From a virus, in the IMG/VR virus record IMGVR_UViG_3300022689_000130, positions 1 to 64,000 of that record: 64,000 nt of DNA. The stretch is one strand, 5' to 3'. The notes below the pieces were generated by a model, which was given only the letters and a program-made list of their open reading frames with translations, was not told the DNA's origin and did no database searches. Each line of letters opens with the position of its first letter. Within the stretch, counting starts at the first letter, position 1. The position numbers were made by a program, and so were the translations under genes. This document shows, piece after piece, positions 30,740-38,060 of this stretch.

Positions 30740-30875
30740 GCTTTTCTAAAAGCATATAAGCAACGTGTATAATACAAGGAAATTAGTAATGCCTGAAAGA
30801 TTACAAACGATTCAAGGGTGATTGGATTGGTGTCCTAAGAACGTCCTCTTACGTTGGGCACAGATTAATATCATT
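30740..30875 (+). other. Intergenic segment with plus-strand promoter-like box and structured element
   Basis: It contains an AGCTTTTCTAAAAGC palindrome, TATAATACAAGG with a Shine-Dalgarno-like AAGGAAA, and a ten-codon frame (MPERLQTIQG). It then has GTGTCC...GGGCAC, which can pair, enclosing the interleaved pairs TAAG/CTTA and AACG/CGTT. Its purpose is unclear: a small RNA, a leader peptide or decayed coding sequence are all possible. Confidence 0.3.
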
Positions 30876-31313
30876 TCAAATATTAAGACTAATTGTCGTA
30901 GTATCTAATACTTCTAACACAAAACGTGGCTTGCTACGGATGGTCTGCGCTAGGATAATGCGTCCGCGATCGTCTGTCACCTCGATGACTAGGCTGTATA
31001 GCCCAGGCTCAAATGCGCTGTTAGCTGCGGCATTAATTACCAAGCTAGCTGCACCGTCTGTGAGCGGATCAGCTACCATTGTGCCGTTCCACACTTCCAC
31101 GTTTTCAGTGTTGTAGATACGTGCGGTGATAGTTTGGCCAATAGTGAGATATGCTCGCTGACGATGATCGCGGAATGCAAAGTATAGAATTGAATCCCAG
31201 CCTTTTGTGATCTGTATAGGATCTGGGTTATCGCTACCTACACGATATGTACCGCTACGTTGGTCATTGACAGGACTGGCAATGTATGGTGTATAATAAG
31301 CGTAAACTGTCAT
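30876..31313 (-). CDS. Probable virion structural protein with Ig-like beta pattern
   Basis: About 145 residues from ATG 31313 (MTVYAYYTPYIASPVN). Alternating short strands (ITARIYNTENVEVWNG; GLYSLVIEVTDDRGR) read like a single Ig-like or tail accessory domain. A GATAAATA box stands five bases before this ATG with no ribosome-binding site, so a leaderless late mRNA is predicted. The gene is divergent from the plus-strand gene at 31361. Confidence 0.55.
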   Translation of the reverse strand: MTVYAYYTPYIASPVNDQRSGTYRVGSDNPDPIQITKGWDSILYFAFRDHRQRAYLTIGQTITARIYNTENVEVWNGTMVADPLTDGAASLVINAAANSAFEPGLYSLVIEVTDDRGRIILAQTIRSKPRFVLEVLDTTTISLNI

Positions 31314-31318
31314 ACCAA

Positions 31319-31326
31319 TATTTATC
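31319..31326 (-). promoter_or_regulatory. Late promoter abutting the start codon (minus)
   Basis: GATAAATA, TTGGT, ATG 31313. Confidence 0.65.
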
Positions 31327-31347
31327 AATCTGTCAAGATGTCTTGTG

Positions 31348-31355
31348 CATAAATA
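31348..31355 (+). promoter_or_regulatory. Late promoter abutting the start codon (plus)
   Basis: CATAAATA, TCCGC, ATG 31361. It forms a divergent pair with the late box at 31319-31326. Confidence 0.65.
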
Positions 31356-31360
31356 TCCGC

Positions 31361-31741
31361 ATGGCAGAAAACAATAAACTAGAAAAATTGCTTGACGAGT
31401 ATCCTTTTTTGACCGTGGCAGTATATGGCAAAAATGAATATCTTGGCATTATACAAAATCAGGACGGGAACCTGATCTCAATGTATGTATTTGAAGAAAT
31501 CAAAACACCAGAGCTTCGTAGGAAGTTCTTAGAGTATGGGGCTGAGTGGTGGTGGGAAACAAATCGTTTGATTCCGATTAACATTATTCTTGGAAAACGA
31601 TTTGAGCCATTTAAGAATTGCTTACGTACATTCAATATCAAGGATTTTGAGATCAAATACGGACCTAGTGTATGTCTCAAAGACATTATGCAGAAGCGCG
31701 TAAAAAGAAAAAACGTTCAGCTAATTAGAAAAATAGATTAG
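31361..31741 (+). CDS. Conserved-looking T4-like phage protein, plus strand
   Basis: 126 residues. Start MAENNKLEKLLDEYPFLTVA, then YGKNEYLGIIQNQDG, GAEWWWETNRLIPINI and VCLKDIMQKRVKRK. The sequence is rich in aromatic residues and looks like a well-kept alpha/beta domain; I recall similar unnamed proteins in marine T4-like phages. It is one of four plus-strand genes in the window and is driven by its own late box with a five-base gap to the ATG. Its end overlaps the convergent dioxygenase-like gene by four bases. Confidence 0.65.
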   Translation: MAENNKLEKLLDEYPFLTVAVYGKNEYLGIIQNQDGNLISMYVFEEIKTPELRRKFLEYGAEWWWETNRLIPINIILGKRFEPFKNCLRTFNIKDFEIKYGPSVCLKDIMQKRVKRKNVQLIRKID

Positions 31742-32436
31742 ACGTGTCCTCCGAACTGGGCGGTCTCATATTGCATCACGTCATTGACGACTCGTCGATC
31801 AATGTAGTTCATCAGTAACATGTATCTTTTGGTGGCAGTTATATTTGGCATTTGGCTATGTAATGTTCGTGCATCCCACATCAACATATCACCAAAATGA
31901 ACCACTGGCTGAATTGCCTCTTGTATAAACTGCTCGGTATATTCGCCACGATAACAACGATCGATCTCCCAAACACGTTTATGACTTCCTGGCAAAAATG
32001 CAGTAGAGCCGCTGTTTTCCGTAAATTCGTGCAGCGGTATAGCAATCTGTATGCCGAGAAGTCGCCGGTCACGATTCCAGGGTGCATGACGATGTGGTGT
32101 ATCTACATGAGGGCGTGGGCCGGAACTTAGCGGTGTTAATACGCTGCAATCTGCGTGATAGAAAACAGGGTCGTCCATAAACTCTTCCACAAACTGATCA
32201 GTTACTTCTCTAACATTAGAAATTTGATTATGATCATTCAGCGGCAGAGTCCAGTAGTTTGACCACTCAACGTTTTCATGGTATGTGGCATAGTAATTTC
32301 CGTCGCGGTCGTGTCCTCGCTGTGGAATGTCCCAGCTAATCTTGGTATGAGAGATGTCATACAATAACATCTGATCGAATTTTTGTCTGAACACTGTAAA
32401 CCCTTGTTCGACCATATTTTTGTGATACTCAGCCAT
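31738..32436 (-). CDS. Phytanoyl-CoA dioxygenase-like 2-oxoglutarate/Fe(II) oxygenase
   Basis: 232 residues. The facial triad is visible: HVDTPHRHAPW gives H-x-D, and FGDMLMWDARTLHSQMPN gives the distal His. GSTAFLPGSHKRVWE is the typical 'nG.t..ipGSH' loop of the PhyH family. An Arg able to bind 2-oxoglutarate follows (KRYMLLMNYIDRR). PhyH-like genes are frequent in marine cyanophages, but the substrate is unknown. The upstream short frame overlaps its ATG. Confidence 0.82.
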   Translation of the reverse strand: MAEYHKNMVEQGFTVFRQKFDQMLLYDISHTKISWDIPQRGHDRDGNYYATYHENVEWSNYWTLPLNDHNQISNVREVTDQFVEEFMDDPVFYHADCSVLTPLSSGPRPHVDTPHRHAPWNRDRRLLGIQIAIPLHEFTENSGSTAFLPGSHKRVWEIDRCYRGEYTEQFIQEAIQPVVHFGDMLMWDARTLHSQMPNITATKRYMLLMNYIDRRVVNDVMQYETAQFGGHV

Positions 32437-32491
32437 ATCTTTTGATTTCTTCTAACAATTCATTAACCGTTAATTCGCTATTAGCCCATTT

Positions 32492-32569
32492 TTACTGTTG
32501 CGCAACCTTACGACATTTACGAGCATACGATCGATAATCTTTAGCATCTTTAGCTGTTATTAAAATCAC
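32492..32569 (-). CDS. Short basic frame with in-frame stop and continuation
   Basis: GTG 32569 overlaps the mini-DnaE stop. The frame encodes 25 residues (AKDAKDYRSYARKCRKVAQQ at its end) and stops at TAA, but the same frame continues as KWANSELTVNELLEEIKRYG up to the next gene's ATG. This looks like one small gene broken by a stop, or two tiny peptides. Confidence 0.35.
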   Translation of the reverse strand: MILITAKDAKDYRSYARKCRKVAQQ

Positions 32570-33147
32570 AAGCTATCGTTTTGTATCTGTTCAACAAGCA
32601 AATTCATATGTAATTTCACTGACAATGCATAAGCCGTAGCATGAGAACGTTTGAACGCATAAGTTCCATCTTTTGGCCGTGTCCAAACATGTTGCATCAC
32701 ATAGTCCCAATCCTTGCCTATTAAATGTCGTTTGGCTGGGCGAATCATAGCTAGCACGGCTGCTAGCTGTGGCAGGCTTCTTGGCTTCATCTGTTTGCAT
32801 ATATCATGATGCCCGCTCATATGAAATACCATGTCACAGAAGTCCTTTTCTTCAAGCAACTCCCAAACAGGCTCGCGCTCTAGCAATTCGTTCTGATGTG
32901 CTTCGTCACGAACGCCCTTGTAAATACTTAAGTTGAGCACATCAATCTTAAAGTACCCCATGTCTTCAGCTTCTTGATAGTCGATGGTGCAACGCCCAGT
33001 GAATGGATCAGATGGCACGTCGTGAAAATAGACACCGGTGTTGTGTTTTCGGTCGCCATTCTTAGCGACTACATGCGGGAATAGTTTGAGAACCTGATCT
33101 CTGTCAGGCACGTCAATGTCAATGTCAGTTACTGTCTTCATAGCCAT
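32566..33147 (-). CDS. Miniature DnaE-like (C-family polymerase palm/fingers) protein
   Basis: 193 residues that follow the core of bacterial DNA polymerase III alpha in order. VTDIDIDVPDRDQVLKLF resembles the PDIDxDF catalytic Asp motif. TIDYQEAEDMGYFKIDVLNL matches the 'D.eda...GL.K.DfLGL' strand with the third Asp. VFHMSGHHDICKQMKPRSLP and AVLAMIRPAKR match 'vFQles.gm...l....P' and 'ALyRPGP'. FKRSHATAYALSV matches 'FnKSHaaaYal'. PHP, thumb-finger spacers and OB domains are missing. The role is unknown: a vestigial polymerase, replication regulator or inhibitor are possible. It sits in the replication cluster. Confidence 0.65.
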   Translation of the reverse strand: MAMKTVTDIDIDVPDRDQVLKLFPHVVAKNGDRKHNTGVYFHDVPSDPFTGRCTIDYQEAEDMGYFKIDVLNLSIYKGVRDEAHQNELLEREPVWELLEEKDFCDMVFHMSGHHDICKQMKPRSLPQLAAVLAMIRPAKRHLIGKDWDYVMQHVWTRPKDGTYAFKRSHATAYALSVKLHMNLLVEQIQNDSL

Positions 33148-33452
33148 GTTAACTTAAATAGTATGTAAGTTTTTTTGTCCTTAAAAACCAAATATGTATT
33201 ATGCATTTCGACATCATGTTCTTGGCACCAGTTTACCAACTCACAAAAAAACATTGTGCGAGGTAAATGACTCCTAATGAACACCTTAACACTACCGTTT
33301 TCGGTAAGTTCTGGACGAAAAAAAGATGGAGTCTGAGGTAGGTTATAGTAGCTGTTAGGCCTCAACTGGCTTCCACATCCTTGCAAACTTGAGCACGTTG
33401 GGACGTTCGTCGTCATCCATTGGCAACACAACCGCGCAACTCTTTTCAGCAT
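33138..33452 (-). CDS. Small phage protein, start uncertain
   Basis: The C-terminal 70 residues (PQTPSFFRPELTENGSVKVF, then HLPRTMFFCELVNWCQEHDV) read as a real alpha/beta protein. The first 35 residues, however, overlap the preceding gene in another frame. ATG 33452 is the only ATG that spans the whole segment; the true start may be a non-standard codon near 33350. It precedes the mini-DnaE gene and overlaps it by ten bases. Confidence 0.5.
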   Translation of the reverse strand: MLKRVARLCCQWMTTNVPTCSSLQGCGSQLRPNSYYNLPQTPSFFRPELTENGSVKVFIRSHLPRTMFFCELVNWCQEHDVEMHNTYLVFKDKKTYILFKLTWL

Positions 33453-33702
33453 TGAGCGTGGTGTTTTCGTGTCCTAACCAACATGGCAGCTCGCTAATCT
33501 TGGCAAACTCCTTGCGATTGACTCGCAGTGTTACCTTTTTGTAGCTGTTCTCGAGCCAGTCTTGATAGTCATCAAATTCGTCAGTGCCTAGCTTTTCTAT
33601 ATCAGCAAAATACATATGAGCATTAATCACACTGTGCGCAACAAGAGTAGGCACTATAAAATCTGGCACCTCGTCTAGCACTGCGATATACATCTTCTTC
33701 AT
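33355..33702 (-). CDS. Conserved-looking phage protein, possibly Pth2-like
   Basis: 115 residues: MYIAVLDEVPDFIVPTLVAH at the start, KKVTLRVNRKEFAKISELP, then GHENTTLNAEKSCAVVLPMD. The succession of an N-terminal strand, a helix with His residues and late strands faintly recalls peptidyl-tRNA hydrolase 2, but no catalytic match is certain. It is coupled to the gene before it (four-base overlap). Confidence 0.5.
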   Translation of the reverse strand: MKKMYIAVLDEVPDFIVPTLVAHSVINAHMYFADIEKLGTDEFDDYQDWLENSYKKVTLRVNRKEFAKISELPCWLGHENTTLNAEKSCAVVLPMDDDERPNVLKFARMWKPVEA

Positions 33703-34364
33703 CCGCTTGCTCCTAATATCTCTTCTATCCAGTCAACGTCTCTGCGGCTTAATTCAATCTTGCGCTGCCAGTATGAGAGATCAATTGTGTTGGCAATATC
33801 TTCTAATAATTCTATAGGAAGCTCGTCTAACGCCCGTTTGGCTTGACTGTATCCTAAGAATACCCAGGGCGAAATCTTACCCATCTTGATATCATTCACC
33901 AGAGTGTGGGGCTTAGCACCGACCCAATACTCACTCCAGTGATACCCTGTGCGTTGGCTCCATGCGTCTGCATGTATAACGAACCGTTCAAGTGCCCGCT
34001 CGGCTGTTTCTCGCTTGCTCTGCTCGGCTAGATACTGGTTATATACGCTGTCTTTGCACCAACGGTCAACGGGGACTTTTTTCTTGATTAACCAATCAAG
34101 ATAGCGTTCTGGCGCAAGGACGCGGGTCTCTAGCACATACATACCAAAGCGAACGAACGCCCCATAATATTGACTTTTCATGAACTCACGATAGTCACGT
34201 TGCTTACTTGCCCCCATAGCGATGCGATACCAGTCGTTAAAGAATTTATGACCAAGACGAACATGCTTCTCGTCTTTTTGCAGCCACCTTTTCTTGTCAC
34301 GACACATGTGAGCACTCAAAGCACTCTCACGTTTGAATACCTTGTTACAGTATTCACATTTCAT
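33699..34364 (-). CDS. C2H2 zinc-finger phage protein
   Basis: 221 residues starting with one classic C2H2 finger: CEYCNKVFKRESALSAHMC (Cys-x2-Cys ... His, with a final Cys/His position). The rest is helical and Trp/Tyr-rich (FFNDWYRIAMGASKQRDYRE; ISPWVFLGYSQAKRAL). It overlaps the gp62 candidate by four bases. A DNA-binding role in replication or transcription is likely. I know no precise name. Confidence 0.6.
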   Translation of the reverse strand: MKCEYCNKVFKRESALSAHMCRDKKRWLQKDEKHVRLGHKFFNDWYRIAMGASKQRDYREFMKSQYYGAFVRFGMYVLETRVLAPERYLDWLIKKKVPVDRWCKDSVYNQYLAEQSKRETAERALERFVIHADAWSQRTGYHWSEYWVGAKPHTLVNDIKMGKISPWVFLGYSQAKRALDELPIELLEDIANTIDLSYWQRKIELSRRDVDWIEEILGASG

Positions 34365-34831
34365 TTGAGCATTTCTTTTATTTGCTTATCGCTCAAACCG
34401 CTGTCTTGCAAGTTCTGCTTGACGGCGTCACGGTCCATGCTGTCTAGCAGCATATCAATCTCATCGTCGTTAAGATGAGGATAGCGTGTCACGAACACAT
34501 CATATAACTTTTGATTGGCTTTGTTTGAGTCGCGCCGACGTTTGCCTGGTTTGATCCAGGCATGGAATTGATTGGTGCCAATGCCTACACATTGCATAAG
34601 GCGCATCTGCAATTCGGGATGATGCCTCAAGTCGTTGAAGTGCACATTGACGAGCTCGTTAGTCATCGTCAAATAGTGGTGGTTGATCTCTTCTACTTTA
34701 CTGCTCGTGCTAGAACAGTATCGCATGAGAACCCACATACTTAGAGACTTTCGCTCCTCGTCAGTGAGTGATGCATACCATCCAAATTTGCGACGATCAA
34801 TCGCAGCCATTTCTTCTTTAATTGTTGGCAT
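34361..34831 (-). CDS. 62: Clamp loader small subunit candidate (gp62-like)
   Basis: 156 residues: MPTIKEEMAAIDRRKFGWYA, SLSMWVLMRYCSSTSS, LVNVHFNDLRHHPELQM and FHAWIKPGKRRRDS. The 'KpgkRrr' segment and helical plan recall gp62 of marine T4-like phages, which partners gp44 in loading the sliding clamp. I base this on recalled sequence resemblance; T4 gp62 itself is very diverged, and gp44 is not in the window. Confidence 0.5.
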   Translation of the reverse strand: MPTIKEEMAAIDRRKFGWYASLTDEERKSLSMWVLMRYCSSTSSKVEEINHHYLTMTNELVNVHFNDLRHHPELQMRLMQCVGIGTNQFHAWIKPGKRRRDSNKANQKLYDVFVTRYPHLNDDEIDMLLDSMDRDAVKQNLQDSGLSDKQIKEMLK

Positions 34832-34977
34832 CGTTCTCTCTCGCTGTGTAGTAGACCCGACATGTTCAGTATATACATGAACGGGCGATTATCATAGTAT
34901 GTTGTGCCATCCAAAGTTGGTAGCTGGCCCGGAAATAGTGGCAGGCAGGGTGCGTATACGATTACACCATTTACCAT
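34741..34977 (-). CDS. Small phage protein overlapping the gp62 candidate
   Basis: ATG 34977 overlaps the preceding stop. The first 50 residues (MVNGVIVYAPCLPLFPGQLP; FMYILNMSGLLHSERER) fill an otherwise empty interval and look real. The last 30 lie in another frame of the next gene, so the natural C-terminus may differ. Confidence 0.4.
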   Translation of the reverse strand: MVNGVIVYAPCLPLFPGQLPTLDGTTYYDNRPFMYILNMSGLLHSERERCQQLKKKWLRLIVANLDGMHHSLTRSESL

Positions 34978-35471
34978 AGCTCGCTTATGTCGAGGACATC
35001 AGGGATCTTGTTTGTCTCCTTGACAAAGAATGCGCAGTGGCTTCTTGGCTCATCGCTTAGCGGGACCGCTAGCAGATGCCCTTGTTTGAGTTTGGGGAAG
35101 TGCCATTTGACTTCGCTGTAGATGTTCGTAATCTCGATCGGTTGATATCTTGGCATATAGCTCGAGATAGGATTGATGGTGAACGCTGAGAACCCTCTGT
35201 CATTGAGTGACGTGATAGGTATAACCTCAGGATCGCCAATCTCGCTGTCGCATATGATAAGGCTCCAGTCGATCGGCATTTTGAATGAATAGTCTCCTAC
35301 TTTCAACACTGCTGCTGGTGCGTTGAAGATCTCAAGGAACACTAGTGGCATGAAGTAATAATCAGGATTACTCTTGTCACTGTAGTCTAAGACGCAATAG
35401 CGAATGTCATCAATCTCTTCAGGTACAAAGTCGAGTTCGTACGGAGTATTGTCAGAAGTCAATATGCGCAT
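34971..35471 (-). CDS. Phage protein of unknown function in the replication block
   Basis: 166 residues, mostly beta: MRILTSDNTPYELDFVPEEI, MPLVFLEIFNAPAAVLKVGD, then PSDE-type acidic turns and HCAFFVKETNKIPDV. No family is recognised. Its start overlaps the end of a decayed homing endonuclease by 13 bases, so the insertion lies exactly between it and uvsW. Confidence 0.55.
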   Translation of the reverse strand: MRILTSDNTPYELDFVPEEIDDIRYCVLDYSDKSNPDYYFMPLVFLEIFNAPAAVLKVGDYSFKMPIDWSLIICDSEIGDPEVIPITSLNDRGFSAFTINPISSYMPRYQPIEITNIYSEVKWHFPKLKQGHLLAVPLSDEPRSHCAFFVKETNKIPDVLDISELW

Positions 35472-36092
35472 AATTCATCCCATTCATTCTCCCAAATCTC
35501 AATTAACTGAAATCCTGCACTTTGTATTTTTTTACGTTTTTGTTGAGTCATTTCATATAATTCCTCGAATAATTTTCCATTCTTTCCATTACGATCATTT
35601 AAATTAAAAATTTTTGGATTACCATGCCAAAAATCTCCCCAAAACTCATATACAACATTCCCAACTAAAGCATCAACTATAAATCTTTGTCCATCAATAT
35701 ATATCACTTTCTGTCTATTTTCAAAACCGACATTCATTGAATCCAGCCAAGAAATTTCTTTCCAAGAACGATTTCCAGAAAAACAATATGGACATCCCCT
35801 TTGGTAGGTAATATGCGATTTAGGAGAAATATGAAATGCTCCATGGATCTTACATTTTACAATCACGTCCGAATAATTATTAATATAATCAACCTTTGTA
35901 TAGTCATACCGATTTTTATGAATGACGTTTGCTTCAGAAATGAATTTATCATTTGATTTTCGTAATGTTTTATAACCACTCTATGTAATTAACGTGTGAA
36001 ACATCCAAGCCTAATTTATCAGGATATTTTTCAATAAATCTTCTAAGAAAAGTTTTAGTATTTAATTTTTCATTATATTTCCAAATTGTCTA
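35459..36092 (-). pseudogene. Decayed Vsr-like homing endonuclease
   Basis: The intact 3' part (35459-35938) reads SEANVIHKNRYDYTKVDYIN, VIVKCKIHGAFHISPKSHIT, GCPYC, then an endonuclease core with FIVDALVGNVVYEFWGDFWHG and LIEIWENEW, as in phage Vsr-like enzymes. The 5' part (36092-35980) is open in another frame (WKYNEKLNTKTFLRRFIEKY). One missing base around 35975 would join the frames (EWL to YKTLRK). No ATG is in frame. It lies immediately downstream of uvsW. The AT content is higher than in the flanking genes. Confidence 0.7.
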
Positions 36093-37616
36093 CTAAAACC
36101 TATTATCTTTCCAATCTACCTTTTTCATTGAAAATGGATATTGTGCCTTTCGATAATATTTTTTACGTTCAGTTAAATGACGTTTTGAAAATTTAGCATT
36201 GCTACAAAGATCGATAATTCGAACGAAGTCTTTGTCTTTTGCGCGGCGCAAGCCACGCCCTATACTTTGGATCACGCGAACGAAGCTCTTGCCTGGTTCG
36301 ATAAGCATGAGGTTGAAGATACGCGGCACGTTGATGCCCACGGCTGCAACACCGTAGGTAGCGATGATGATCTTGTCGTTATTGCTTGAGATGTCTTTGT
36401 AGTGCTCACGGCGCTCTTCGTTTTTCATCTCACCACTGATGAACACAGTGCGGTCTTCTGGCAGTCGTTCAAGCAAGCCTTTGCCTGACTTAACACGGTC
36501 AACCAACACAAGAGTATTGCCGCTCTCAGCCGCTGCCAAGATCAACTTTGCCATGTAGTCCAATCTATCGCTATCTGTGGTGAGGTATGACAACTCTGTC
36601 TGATAGTTGTCGTAATGGACACTGTCTTGCATCTGTATGATGTCGACGTGGCAGTTTGCAAGTATGCCGTCTGCCTGTAGTGTCTGCGCTGCTAGTTCGC
36701 CCACTGTGGGTCCAACGCCTACCTTGAGGCTAACCGCAGCATGTTCTTCTGGCGGCACTGTTCCTGTTAGACCCCATCTAATTGGTATGTTGCGGAACGG
36801 TCCAATCAGCATTTTGCGCAAAATTTCAGCTTGTGCCCCGTGACACTCATCAACAATCACAGCCATAACACCACGTGTGAAGTCCTCTAGGCTCATGTCG
36901 CTCTTGCCGCTCTTGTGATTCTTCTGGATCACTTCCAAACTTTGCCAAGTGCAGATGGTATGAGTGCGGTCGAGCTCTTTGCGGTCTCCGTAATACACCC
37001 CGACGTCTAGGCCAAGGTTCTTGTAATCGTCTTCTGTCTGTGTGACGAGGCCTTTGTTGGGCACAATGACGATTGTGCGGGCGCCGCCATCCAAGCCAGT
37101 AGCCATCTTATACATCACCAGCTTCTCGTCCGTGAGACTGCGCTGAACAAGGTCGCTCAGCGCAGCCGTTACCAACGTTTTTCCGGCGCCGGTCCCTACC
37201 TCCTGCACACCAACTTGATTTTCAATAAACCGATTTACAATATTCAGCTGGTAGTCTCGCAGTATGATAGGCTCGCCTGCAACAGGATGGCCTTCAGGCC
37301 ATACGCGATCGCTGAAATGATCGACATCGATTGGTTGTAGGTCGATGTCGTATCTTATGCGGTTGTCTGTCAGAGACACTTCATATCCCTCGTCAACTAG
37401 AACAGGGAGAATGTCTTCAAGTAGATTGACGTATGTTTTGCCGCCTATAGCGAAGAAGTTGATCTTGCCGTCCCAACGGCCCATTCGATAAGCGGGTGTG
37501 TGCCTGGCGTATGGCAAAATAAAACTAAACTTGTCATGTAACTTTCTTCTAGTAGATGTGCTGAGACCGTGAATTTTGCAATTCACTTCATCGAGCAGTT
37601 CGATTTTTGCTTGCAT
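36093..37616 (-). CDS. uvsW: Recombination helicase UvsW
   Basis: It is a superfamily 2 helicase that processes R-loops and recombination branches. Walker A GTGAGKTLVTAALSDL lies near residue 155, DECH box VDECHGAQ near 258, LTGTVP motif III after it, and the C-terminal helicase motifs include QSIGRGLRRAKD near 465. The N-terminal portion (RHTPAYRMGRWDGKINFF) is the UvsW DNA-recognition domain. The start is ATG 37616 (507 residues); the -10 TATTAT ends seven bases before it and no Shine-Dalgarno sequence is seen, so it is predicted to be leaderless. Confidence 0.93.
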   Translation of the reverse strand: MQAKIELLDEVNCKIHGLSTSTRRKLHDKFSFILPYARHTPAYRMGRWDGKINFFAIGGKTYVNLLEDILPVLVDEGYEVSLTDNRIRYDIDLQPIDVDHFSDRVWPEGHPVAGEPIILRDYQLNIVNRFIENQVGVQEVGTGAGKTLVTAALSDLVQRSLTDEKLVMYKMATGLDGGARTIVIVPNKGLVTQTEDDYKNLGLDVGVYYGDRKELDRTHTICTWQSLEVIQKNHKSGKSDMSLEDFTRGVMAVIVDECHGAQAEILRKMLIGPFRNIPIRWGLTGTVPPEEHAAVSLKVGVGPTVGELAAQTLQADGILANCHVDIIQMQDSVHYDNYQTELSYLTTDSDRLDYMAKLILAAAESGNTLVLVDRVKSGKGLLERLPEDRTVFISGEMKNEERREHYKDISSNNDKIIIATYGVAAVGINVPRIFNLMLIEPGKSFVRVIQSIGRGLRRAKDKDFVRIIDLCSNAKFSKRHLTERKKYYRKAQYPFSMKKVDWKDNRF

Positions 37617-37623
37617 GTTGATA

Positions 37624-37652
37624 ATAATACACTTTTTGTCTAAGAATGTCAA
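37624..37652 (-). promoter_or_regulatory. Sigma70-like promoter of uvsW
   Basis: TTGACA (37652-37647), 17 bases, TATTAT (37629-37624), seven bases, ATG 37616. Confidence 0.7.
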
Positions 37653-37670
37653 CTACTTATTCATAGACAA

Positions 37671-37699
37671 TTGCAGGTCGGGCTTAGCCCGACCTGCAA
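37671..37699 (-). terminator. Thirteen-pair perfect stem-loop
   Basis: TTGCAGGTCGGGC paired to its complement around a three-base loop, between the 37766 gene and uvsW. The T-tract is weak, so it is a terminator or mRNA-end stabiliser. Confidence 0.6.
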
Positions 37700-37765
37700 T
37701 ACCAACCAGGGGTGCAATGATGGAAAGGAGATGATACTGGCTGGTGTTCCTAAACTATAATGGAA

Positions 37766-38059
37766 TTATTCGTTTATGTCAAGAAGATATTTTGGGTCGC
37801 AAAATTCTTCAACTGATACTTCGAGCTTTCCGCATTCGTGGCCGCTCTGACCCCAGTCTTCGTAATAATGGATAAACAAAGTGCTAGCATCGCCACCGAT
37901 GAACTCGACATGATCAAGATACACCTTGGGTGTATACCGCCATGCAGCTTGATGGAAGTTTTTGGGCTTGAGTTCGACACGCTTCTTGATGATGCAGGAG
38001 GCAATATACTCAACCTCCTCCTGCATATCAGCATACGCTTGAATTCGGGAAGGTGTCAT
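37766..38059 (-). CDS. Small phage protein of unknown function
   Basis: 97 residues from ATG 38059 (GGGAG upstream). An N-terminal helix (MTPSRIQAYADMQEEVEYIA) is followed by a beta part (YLDHVEFIGGDASTLFIHYY) and an acidic end. No family is recognised. It follows the AAA+ ATPase gene directly. Confidence 0.55.
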   Translation of the reverse strand: MTPSRIQAYADMQEEVEYIASCIIKKRVELKPKNFHQAAWRYTPKVYLDHVEFIGGDASTLFIHYYEDWGQSGHECGKLEVSVEEFCDPKYLLDINE

Positions 38060-38060
38060 C

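Noticed and set aside
37720-37760. Plus-strand mini-gene with AAGGAG
   Set aside because: The ribosome-binding site abuts the ATG, the frame is nine codons and no promoter is seen.
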